This document shows positions 1-5,731 of a stretch of 7,588 bases of DNA, piece by piece. The DNA lies in the NCBI GenBank assembly GCA_020881085.1, contig JAJIYR010000100.1:1-7588 (forward strand). Reading direction: 5' to 3'. Made by a program: the position numbers and the translations under genes. Origin of the DNA: Rickettsia endosymbiont of Bryobia graminum (GTDB lineage Bacteria; Pseudomonadota; Alphaproteobacteria; Rickettsiales; Rickettsiaceae). The notes beneath the pieces were generated by a model. The model saw only the letters and a program-made list of their open reading frames with translations, had not been told where the DNA came from and did not search any database. How positions within the stretch are numbered: the first letter of the stretch is position 1; each line of letters starts with the position of its first letter.

Positions 1-336
1 TCTGATCATTTACATATTTTAGTATCGATACCTCCTAATATAGCAGTAAGTGAATTTGTACAAAGAGCGAAAGGTAGAACTTCACGTAGAATACAACAAG
101 AATTTCCAGAATTAAAGAAGAGATATTGGGGGAAGCATTTTTGCGGAAGAGGTTATTTTAGTACAACAAGTGGTCATATTACAGATGAAGTAATTAATGA
201 GTATATAAATAACCATACAGAAGCTCATAAACCAACTTCTAGTTCTAACATTCGATTGGATAAGCTTTACCTTAAACTCTACGGCCCTCCGGGTTCCTAC
301 CATCAACCTCCCGGCTCTCATCCGGTAGTAGTTTAG
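1..336 (+). pseudogene. tnpA: IS200/IS605-family transposase TnpA, C-terminal part (5' end outside window)
   Basis: HUH-type single-strand transposase that cuts and joins IS200/IS605 element ends with a catalytic tyrosine. The frame is already open at base 1 and reads DHLHILVSIPP, where HLH (bases 7-15) is the HUH metal-binding motif. A GRGYFSTTSG-like stretch follows, and the probable catalytic tyrosine is residue 68 of the visible part, in NEYINNH. About 60 N-terminal residues lie outside the window. Homology fades near residue 87; the last 20 or so residues, to the TAG at 334-336, are encoded by a GC-rich palindrome and look unlike TnpA, so the natural C-terminus is probably replaced. Oddities: the usual W before GRGYF is C here, and a Q usually found after YIxx is H. 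I take it as a decayed copy, though whether the active site is intact cannot be judged without the missing 5' end. Family assignment is secure from the motifs. Confidence 0.85.
272..336. repeat. GC-rich structured palindrome between two IS200 fragments
   Basis: About 55% GC in a very AT-rich setting. The outer arms are TAAACT-CTAC-GG (273-284) and CC-GGTAG-TAGTTTA (322-335), which pair with two small bulges. Inside them CCGGG (289-293) pairs with CCCGG (310-314), giving a nested hairpin. It sits exactly where the + strand TnpA loses homology and where the - strand TnpA fragment ends. It could be the right end of one IS (IS200/IS605 ends are hairpins), a relic of a TnpB-associated guide-RNA scaffold, a group II intron fragment, or a rickettsial palindromic repeat. 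I cannot choose between these. Confidence 0.6.
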
Positions 337-337
337 A

Positions 338-478
338 TCTCTTTCCTATCTCTAAACATACTTCTCTTAATACTTGATCAACTAATACGTCAAACAATGC
401 TCGGCGATATTTTGCTGGAAATACCATGTGATACAGCAGTACCGTAACATTATGACTTTTGTGTATATATTTGCTCAT
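338..478 (-). pseudogene. tnpA: IS200-family transposase TnpA, N-terminal fragment only
   Basis: Starts ATG at 478 and reads MSKYIHKSHNVTVLLYH then VFPAKYRRA, the hallmark N-terminus of an IS200-type TnpA (about 140 residues when complete). Homology lasts about 47 residues, to ICLEIGKR-like sequence ending at 338. After that the frame runs into the GC-rich palindrome and stops near 272. The HUH motif and catalytic tyrosine are absent, so this is a dead remnant. A GGAGG lies only one base upstream of the ATG, next to the left-end hairpin, an arrangement in which end structure could limit translation. It faces the + strand TnpA fragment and is not its continuation. From memory of the family, this N-terminus belongs with the C-terminus found at 7487-7588. 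Confidence 0.85.
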
Positions 479-485
479 TCCTCCA

Positions 486-512
486 TATTACGCCGCAAGC
501 GGCGGGGAATAT
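486..512 (-). mobile_element. IS200-type left-end hairpin
   Basis: CGCCG (491-495) and CGGCG (500-504) form a hairpin with a CAAG loop, followed by GGGAATA on the + strand. On the minus strand this reads CCCCGCCGCTTGCGGCG, 8 to 30 bases upstream of the TnpA start. The same core, with one difference (CCCCGCTGCTTGCGGCG), lies behind the TnpA C-terminus at 7463-7482, which identifies the two as ends of the same element type. The element boundary is probably near 510-516, where dacB-like coding sequence begins. Confidence 0.75.
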
Positions 513-515
513 ACC

Positions 516-1291
516 CAAAAGAGATTAACAATGCTTCCACTGTTTCAAGTGGTAGTGAAGAAAAAATAGTAGCAACAATTAAAAATGATGAATTATTAAT
601 AAACGGGACATTAAATCAAGACCATAAAGACCTGTTAATAGTACCAGTGGCAAATGATAATCTCTATTATATTAAATTATCATTAGAGAAATTACTGGTT
701 AAATACAATATTAAATTAGAAGGAGAAATTTTATATGAAATTTCTCCAGGTGCAGCAACGGAAATTATCCAAACAAGCAAAAACTTTTACCAATTAGGGA
801 GTAAAGCCTTAAAAGAGTCTGACAATTATATTACTGATTATCTACTTGCTGAATATACTAATAATCATGGGATATCTAATTGGAATAAAGCAGGGTATTT
901 AATAAGTAAATATGTATCTGAAAAATATGACGTTGATTTAAATAATAGTTTAATAGTCGATGGTTCAGGGTTATCAAGATATAATATGTTAACACCTAAT
1001 CAGTTTGATGATTTTTTAACTAAGATATATAAAGATCAGGGGTTTCAAAAGATTAAATTAATGTTAGCTATTCCAAGTGAACAAGAATATTTAAGTAAAA
1101 GATTTAGGCAATTGGAAGTCTTTGTAAAAACAGCAGGAATGACAGGTATTTTATCAATAGTTGGGTATATATTTGATAAATCCGGTACAGCATATAGCTT
1201 TGTAATTGTTAGTAATAATATCTTTGGATCAAGAGGAAAATACAAAAATTTAGAAGAGAATATTATCCAGTTATTATTGGAAGCGCATTAG
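516..1291 (+). pseudogene. dacB: Truncated D-alanyl-D-alanine carboxypeptidase/endopeptidase (PBP4/DacB, peptidase S13)
   Basis: Family members are periplasmic serine enzymes that cleave D-Ala-D-Ala or cross-bridges in peptidoglycan, usually 450-480 residues long. Only the C-terminal half, about 258 residues, is here. Counting from a GTG at 428 that opens the frame, it has the SxN motif as SDN (131-133, bases 818-826) in ESDNYITD, the family signature DGSGLSRYN (178-186), and the third motif at 234-236 (1127-1135). The spacing between SxN and the third motif (about 103 residues) matches PBP4. The third motif reads KTA, not KTG. The SxxK motif with the nucleophilic serine is missing: upstream of about 516 the frame runs antisense through an IS200 end and tnpA, so its first 30 residues are not DacB. 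The insertion removed the start, signal peptide and active serine, so the protein cannot be catalytic as a PBP. The remaining frame is open and clean, which suggests a fairly recent event. Confidence 0.85.
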
Positions 1292-1618
1292 AAATATTCA
1301 AAGAATTTAGGAGTTGTTACTGATAATATATTCCTTACTTAGTGATTAGTTTTTTTGGAATATATTATGGGATACTAGAATTTTTTGACTATACTACACT
1401 TAATTATTTTATAAATCCCTAATAGGGTATCTTAGATAACATAATTCCAAGCAAACAAATCATCAAGTAAGATATATACGCCTTAGGTAGTTTGAAAAAA
1501 TTACTTTTAATAATTATATTGTTGTATTTTTTACAGTATTTTTCAACTAAAATATCCAATAAAGCTTAAATATTTTTATTGTTGTGACAAATATGTCTTA
1601 AAATTCCTGAATACAAGA
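1292..1618. other. AT-rich convergent intergenic region, no gene seen
   Basis: This lies between the 3' end of the dacB remnant (+) and the 3' end of tRNA-Ala (-). No frame shows protein-like composition. The only clear structure is the 12-bp inverted repeat at 1323-1368. A short CCCTAATAGGG (1417-1427) and a repeated ATTGTTGT (about 1516 and 1578) are probably chance in such AT-rich sequence. Confidence 0.6.
1323..1368 (+). terminator. 12-bp inverted repeat with T-rich loop, possible terminator
   Basis: ATAATATATTCC (1323-1334) and GGAATATATTAT (1357-1368) are perfect complements enclosing a 22-base loop that ends in seven Ts. It lies 32 bases after the dacB stop in a convergent region, where terminators are expected. 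The T tract is inside the loop and not after the stem, and a T6 run occurs only at 1381-1386, so it is not a textbook intrinsic terminator. It could be another palindromic repeat. Confidence 0.4.
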
Positions 1619-1693
1619 TGGTGGAGATGAAGGGAATCGAACCCTTGACCCTCTGCGTGCAAAGCAGATGCTCTACCCCTGAGCTACATCCCC
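1619..1693 (-). tRNA. tRNA-Ala (anticodon UGC), CCA encoded
   Basis: Read on the minus strand, all parts fit a 75-base tRNA. The acceptor stem is GGGGATG/CATCTCC (one G-T pair), the D arm GCTC-AGGGGTA-GAGC, the anticodon stem TCTGC/GCAGA with loop TTTGCAC, the variable region GGGTC, and the T arm AAGGG-TTCGATT-CCCTT. Discriminator A and a genomically encoded CCA (1619-1621) follow. The anticodon TGC is at 1659-1661, decoding GCA and probably other GCN codons as alanine. The 5' end is 21 bases after the stop of the 67-residue gene on the same strand, so the two may share a transcript. It appears intact. Confidence 0.97.
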
Positions 1694-1714
1694 AAATGTT
1701 GGGAGGGTACTATC

Positions 1715-1918
1715 TTAATGCTTTGCTCTATCCCAAGGTAAAGCTTTACCATCGGTTCCAACTACTAAATCACCTGAGCCATCATATTCTGCTGCAAAAA
1801 ATGAAGATTTACCAGATATAAGTTTTACAGGTTTGATCTTTTTACCATTATGGAAATACTCTCTGGCTGATTCCCTCATGGTAGGGTTGTTTTTAGAAGC
1901 GGTTTTTGCCTTTGACAT
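1715..1918 (-). CDS. Small basic hypothetical protein, 67 aa
   Basis: Function not recognised. Starts ATG at 1918, ends TAA at 1715-1717. The N-terminal half is lysine-rich and polar (MSKAKTASKNNPTMRESARE); the C-terminal half has a compact pattern, KSSFFAAEYDGSGDLVV and then GKALPWDRAKH, that looks like a small beta-rich fold. There is no signal peptide, membrane segment or cysteine. No good Shine-Dalgarno precedes the ATG, but a sigma-70-like promoter lies 54-81 bases upstream. The composition is protein-like and the gene has its own promoter, so I believe it is real; I have an impression that similar small proteins occur in Rickettsiales, but cannot verify it. tRNA-Ala follows 21 bases downstream, probably in the same transcript. 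A shadow frame on the + strand here is an artefact of the tRNA and this gene. Confidence 0.7.
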   Translation of the reverse strand: MSKAKTASKNNPTMRESAREYFHNGKKIKPVKLISGKSSFFAAEYDGSGDLVVGTDGKALPWDRAKH

Positions 1919-1971
1919 AAGAATAATCTAAAATCTAAATTGTGTTATTGGTTGTATATCAATATACCTAC

Positions 1972-1999
1972 AAAATATATGAGCTTTCAAATTTGTCAA
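1972..1999 (-). promoter_or_regulatory. Sigma-70-like promoter for the small protein and tRNA-Ala
   Basis: On the minus strand a perfect TTGACA (1999-1994) is followed after 16 bases by TATTTT (1977-1972), which matches four of six -10 positions. It begins 14 bases after the stop of the broken hypothetical gene and would start transcription near 1965, about 45 bases before the ATG at 1918. A short inverted repeat GTATAT-CA-ATATAC (1954-1967) overlaps the predicted start and could be an operator or chance. Confidence 0.55.
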
Positions 2000-2013
2000 G
2001 CAGATAAGCAGAT

Positions 2014-3510
2014 TTAATCTAGATAATTATCAAATATAGCTTGAACTCTGTCAAAGATAGTAAGATGCACATCGCCAATTAATGGTAATGTACTATCTAA
2101 CGTTTCGTTATTAGGGCGAGTTTGATATAATAAATCTTCAATTTTATATTTATCATTACTATCGGCCTTATACTTTTCTGCTAATAATGCAGGTAGTTCT
2201 GAATGAATAGCAATAGTATCTTGTTTGTTAGCAAATCCTACTCCTTCCACTACGATTTTATAACCTTGTTTATCTAATTCTAAATCCTTTAGTACTTTAT
2301 CTACTGCTCTTTGAGTGTCAATTATTTGACGTTCAATGTAAGGGTTGTTAGTTTCCAATAAAATAATAAATTCTTTTTGATCTCCAAAATCGCCATTTTT
2401 AATTTTTTTAACTAAGTCTATTGCAGCATCATGAGCTGTAGTTGAAGTGTTAGGCCTTTGATTATTTTCAGCTTTAGTATCTATTATAGTAACCTTATTA
2501 TTTAAAAACTTTGATAAATCTATAGACATTAGACTTTCAGTAATCTTAGAGCTAGAATGATCTAGATACTTTGGGTATGTTCTTCCTAGAAAAAAGCCTT
2601 TAGGACACTCTTCATCATTTTTATACTTAGTAAATGGCTCATTTGGATAAAGTTCAATATTATTGTTTTTAGCCAATGTTCTTATATGTATTCTTTACCT
2701 TCATCAGTACGATTTGTGGTATTTCCTGTTGGCAAAAATACATCTAAATGACTTATATCTGATTTTCCTTTATATTCGGCTAGTAATTTTTCATACTCTC
2801 TAGGTTCAATTCCATCAAGTTCAGCCCATAATGGTCTTGATCCTGCTAGTATTAAAGTTGAACCTATAATTTTAACGTGTTCTAATTATTTTATTAAAAT
2901 GAATTATTCTAGCTAATATACCAATTCTAGATGCTCCTGCGATCCAAGCTTCATCATATTTTTGGTGTTTAGGAAGTACTTCGTCAATGAGGCCTAATTC
3001 TTTTGCAGATTGGAAATATTCATCTCGATGTTTATTCATCCAATCTTTAGCCACTAACTCATTACGTTCTTGTCCTATTTTTCGATCAAAAGCGTTTTGA
3101 GCAACATATAATATCCAAGCTTCAATATCTTGAATCTCAACTTTATCAGTGTCCTTAAAGAGATTTTTTCTTAATAATTTAAGATTAATCTTATTGGTAG
3201 CGTTTTGATTAGTATTAGCAAGGTTTAAACTATGAATGACTGACGTATATATTTCTTTCGGATTAGTAGTTTTATCAAAAGCCGATAAATCACGCCATAA
3301 AGCTTGTGGTTCAAAATACCCTGCTATTATATGAAAAATATTTAATAAGGCTTCTTGTTGATGGGTATTAAATCCCAATCTCTCAGCTGATAATTCAAAT
3401 TTAGAAGGGTGTTTAGAATATTGATAAGCATTATATATTAAGATACTGGGGAATCCAATTACTATAGAAACTGGCAAAAAAAGAAATGCCTTATTAAAAA
3501 ATCTAGACAT
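2014..3510 (-). pseudogene. Hypothetical membrane-anchored protein, broken by two frameshifts
   Basis: Family not recognised. Three consecutive pieces in different frames make one gene of about 495 residues. Piece 1 starts ATG at 3510, with AAGGAG at 3519-3524 and an 8-base spacer. Its one hydrophobic segment (about residues 8-28, FLFLPVSIVIGFPSILIYN) suggests an N-terminal anchor; it then runs through a charged region to a stop at 2872. Piece 2 (2885-2685, 67 codons, read LEHVKIIGSTLILAGSRPLW onward) has no start of its own. Piece 3 (about 2683-2014, usable start only TTG at 2676) includes AHDAAIDLVKKI and VEGVGFANKQD and ends at TAA 2014. Frame changes fall near 2884-2890 and 2683-2690, both in A/T runs where single-base indels are common. 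Each piece keeps normal amino-acid composition, so the damage is recent, or is sequencing error. The bulk is probably soluble outside the anchor; orientation is unknown. It lies 72 bases after secD on the same strand. Confidence 0.75.
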
Positions 3511-3540
3511 TTATGGATCTCCTTTTAAATTTAGGATACT

Positions 3541-3576
3541 CTCAATATCATTCCAACTTATGGAAATGATATTGAG
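3541..3576 (-). terminator. Stable hairpin after secD
   Basis: CTCAATATCATT (3541-3552) pairs perfectly with AATGATATTGAG (3565-3576). The stem continues after one bulge (CCA/TGG) to a five-base ACTTA loop. It starts 6 bases past the secD stop and precedes the Shine-Dalgarno of the next gene. There is no T run after the stem, so it may be an mRNA-end or processing structure and not a strong terminator. Confidence 0.45.
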
Positions 3577-3582
3577 TTTGCT

Positions 3583-5136
3583 CTATAGTCCTAAAGTTTT
3601 TGGTTTGTAATATTTAACCCAAAGGTCAATTAGTAACTTAGTAATAATTATAGCAGAGAACATTGAAGCAATAATCCCTATAGTGAGGGTTACAGCAAAA
3701 CCTTTAACAGCCCCCACACCAAATATATAAAGTAAGAATGCAACAATTAAGGTTGTAATATTTGAATCAAGTATTGTTGAAAAAGCTGACTCAAAGCCGA
3801 TTTTTATGGCATATAAATTGGACGCTCCTTTATGCACTTCTTCCCTTATTCTTTCGTATATTAATACATTAGCATCAACTGTCATACCAATTGTTAAGAT
3901 TATACCAGCTATTCCTGGTAATGTTAAAGTAGCTTGAAAGAGTGATAATAATGCCAAAATATAGAATAAGGCAAAGCATAACGCAACATTAGCAATAATA
4001 CCTAAGGTTCCATAAGACCAAATCATAAATATAATTACACTGATAAAACCAATAGTACCAGCTTTTTTCCCAGCAATTATAGAGTCTGCACCAAGGTTAG
4101 GGCCTATGGTTCGCTCTTCTACTATTTTAAGAGGAGCTGGTAGTGATCCAGCTCTAAGTAGTAGAGCTAATTCATTGGCTGATTCTACAGTAAAATTACC
4201 AGAGATTATACCATTACCGCCAAGAATTGGCTCATTAATAACAGGAGCGCTTAATAATTTATTATCAAGAACTATAGCAAGTCTTTTTCCTGGGTTGTTT
4301 TTAGTTATCTCGGCAAAAGTTTTACTACCAATATTATTAAAGGAAAAAGATACTACTGCTTGAGAATTTTGATTAAAAGAAGCTTGAGCATTGATTAATT
4401 GGTCACCAGTGATAATAGCTTTTTTCTTAATAGCTAGGTAATACTCTTTATGATCTTCTGTTTCTCCCTTTATTAATATTGAGCCAATAGGGAGATTAGT
4501 ACCATTAATATCTTGAATATGAGCTGTTTCATCAACTAAATGAAATGTTAATTTAGCGGTCTGTCCAAGAACATTTTTTAATTGTTTAGGATTTTCCTCT
4601 CCAGGTACTTGTAATAGTATGTGATTATTTCCTTGCCTTTGGATAATTGGTTCTTTAGTTCCAGTACTATCAACTCTCATTCTTATTATTTCAATGGTTT
4701 GGGCAATAACTCTATTCCTAAATTCTCCAATTCTAGAATCACTATAAGTAAGCTTGACATTGTTATCATTATTTTCGATACTAATTTCTCTATCTAAATT
4801 AGTAATAATTTTTTTAACGTATTTAAAATCTTCGCTATTTCTTAGCTCAAATTGTACAGAATAATCTTTTGCAGTAAGGTTTTTATAACCAATTTTATCT
4901 TCACGTAAATATTTTCGTAATTGATCGCTTAGATTTTCCATTAAATCACTTTGATAGGTGTTAAAATCAACGTCCAATAAAAGATGAGCTCCACCTTTTA
5001 AATCAAGTCCTAGATTAACTTTGTGATTTGGTAATACTTTGGAATCTACATTAGTAAAATTGGGTAAAGCGCAAAATAGCGCTACAATTGTACATAAAAT
5101 TAAAATAAATATTTTCCATTTAGAAATACTCTGCAC
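3583..5136 (-). CDS. secD: Protein translocase subunit SecD, 517 aa
   Basis: Inner-membrane Sec accessory subunit. With SecF and YajC it uses the proton-motive force to help pull exported proteins through SecYEG. One N-terminal membrane segment (about residues 8-26) is followed by the family motif LGLDLKGGAHLLLDVD (42-57), a large periplasmic region containing RMRVDSTGTKEP (152-163) and LLQVPGEENP (174-183), the head region with ASFNQNSQAVVSFSF (252-266), and LLRAGSLPAPL (326-336). The C-terminal block of about five membrane segments (about 360-505) contains GMTVDANVLIYERIREE (417-433), the signature linked to proton-driven function. The length matches rickettsial SecD (about 518). The start is GTG at 5136, chosen because the MQSISKWK N-terminus aligns with remembered Rickettsia SecD; I see no convincing Shine-Dalgarno, so translation may be coupled to yajC, which ends 13 bases upstream. 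secF is not adjacent. No key residue appears missing. Confidence 0.97.
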   Translation of the reverse strand: MQSISKWKIFILILCTIVALFCALPNFTNVDSKVLPNHKVNLGLDLKGGAHLLLDVDFNTYQSDLMENLSDQLRKYLREDKIGYKNLTAKDYSVQFELRNSEDFKYVKKIITNLDREISIENNDNNVKLTYSDSRIGEFRNRVIAQTIEIIRMRVDSTGTKEPIIQRQGNNHILLQVPGEENPKQLKNVLGQTAKLTFHLVDETAHIQDINGTNLPIGSILIKGETEDHKEYYLAIKKKAIITGDQLINAQASFNQNSQAVVSFSFNNIGSKTFAEITKNNPGKRLAIVLDNKLLSAPVINEPILGGNGIISGNFTVESANELALLLRAGSLPAPLKIVEERTIGPNLGADSIIAGKKAGTIGFISVIIFMIWSYGTLGIIANVALCFALFYILALLSLFQATLTLPGIAGIILTIGMTVDANVLIYERIREEVHKGASNLYAIKIGFESAFSTILDSNITTLIVAFLLYIFGVGAVKGFAVTLTIGIIASMFSAIIITKLLIDLWVKYYKPKTLGL

Positions 5137-5149
5137 TGCTGATTACCAT

Positions 5150-5536
5150 TTATTTTTTAGCTTTTTTTGTTTCTTCTTTTTTAGTACGGCTGGCGATATC
5201 AATAATCGCTGATTTTAAAACCTTAATTTTAACATTTTCAGCTATTTCCAGCTCTACGGTGTTATCAGCCTCAGTAATTTTGCTAACTATTCCATAAATG
5301 CCGCTATTAGTAATAACTTCCTCTCCCTTTTTAACTGTAGAAATTAGAGTTTCTTTTTCCCGTCTACGCTTTTCTTGAGGCCTAATTAAGAAAAAGTAAA
5401 AAACAGCAAAAATCAACACCATAGGAATCATACTTGATAAAGTAGAAAATGTAGATGATTCAGCTGGTTGATTTGTAGACTTATCTTCTTGTATTGATAT
5501 AGTGTCATTACTTGCGTAAGCATTTTCTATAAACAT
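5150..5536 (-). CDS. yajC: Preprotein translocase subunit YajC, 128 aa
   Basis: Small single-span inner-membrane protein that associates with SecD-SecF at the Sec translocon. The ATG at 5536 has GGAG at 5542-5545 with a 5-base spacer. Residues 1-34 are a polar, Ser/Thr-rich extension, a little longer than in compact YajC proteins. The membrane helix (about 36-51, MIPMVLIFAVFYFFLI) leads into the family signature RPQEKRRREKE (52-62). A small soluble domain follows, with VKKGEEVITNSGIYGIV (68-84), the most conserved YajC region, and then a lysine-rich tail (KKEETKKAKK). It ends 13 bases before secD on the same strand, the classic yajC-secD order. A dispersed palindrome lies about 75 bases upstream of the start. 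Confidence 0.96.
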   Translation of the reverse strand: MFIENAYASNDTISIQEDKSTNQPAESSTFSTLSSMIPMVLIFAVFYFFLIRPQEKRRREKETLISTVKKGEEVITNSGIYGIVSKITEADNTVELEIAENVKIKVLKSAIIDIASRTKKEETKKAKK

Positions 5537-5608
5537 ATATTCTCCGTTATAGTGTTTCTTAAATGGTTGATATATACTTCTTTTATTTGAAGAATTAGTT
5601 AGGAATAG

Positions 5609-5679
5609 TACAAGTCATCCAGAACTTTGAGATCTAATAAGATGCTGAAACAAGTTCGCATGACGTTTTAGTCCTTGTA
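5609..5679. repeat. Rickettsia-like dispersed palindromic repeat
   Basis: An imperfect palindrome in the ppx-yajC spacer. The core runs from GTCATCCAGAACTT (5614-5627) to CAAGTTCGCATGACG (5651-5665), with a roughly symmetrical centre around AGATCTAATAAGATGCTG. Outer arms TACAAG (5609-5614) and CTTGTA (5674-5679) extend the symmetry. On the minus strand it begins CGTCATGCGAACTTG. That form (CGTCAT...ATGAC flanking TTTCAGCATCTTATTAGATC-type sequence) resembles non-coding repeats I associate with Rickettsia genomes; this resemblance is from memory. Only one copy is present in the window. Confidence 0.65.
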
Positions 5680-5731
5680 TAAGGCAATTCTTTAAGTTAA
5701 GTCAGTATAATATGCTGGTTATTTTCTTATT

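Noticed and set aside
112..321. 69-codon minus-strand frame
   Set aside because: Antisense to the TnpA fragment and the GC-rich palindrome; no protein-like pattern or ribosome binding site.
1045..1245. 66-codon minus-strand frame
   Set aside because: Antisense shadow of the dacB coding region.
1737..1750. Perfect 14-bp palindrome GGTAAAGCTTTACC
   Set aside because: Lies inside the codons for GKALP near the end of the small protein; most likely coincidental, with no second copy in an operator position.
1618..1821. 67-codon plus-strand frame beginning MVEMKGIEPLTL
   Set aside because: The start is the reverse complement of tRNA-Ala, a well-known false translation, and the rest is antisense to the small protein.
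2014..2890. Resemblance of IIGSTLILAGSRPLW and later segments to DUF218/SanA-like proteins
   Set aside because: Too weak; no diagnostic motif could be aligned, so no function is assigned.
4106..4363. 85-codon plus-strand frame
   Set aside because: Antisense to a conserved part of secD.
5537..5600. Possible yajC promoter (TATATC with an upstream TTCAAA)
   Set aside because: Spacing does not fit sigma-70 and AT-rich sequence gives many such matches.
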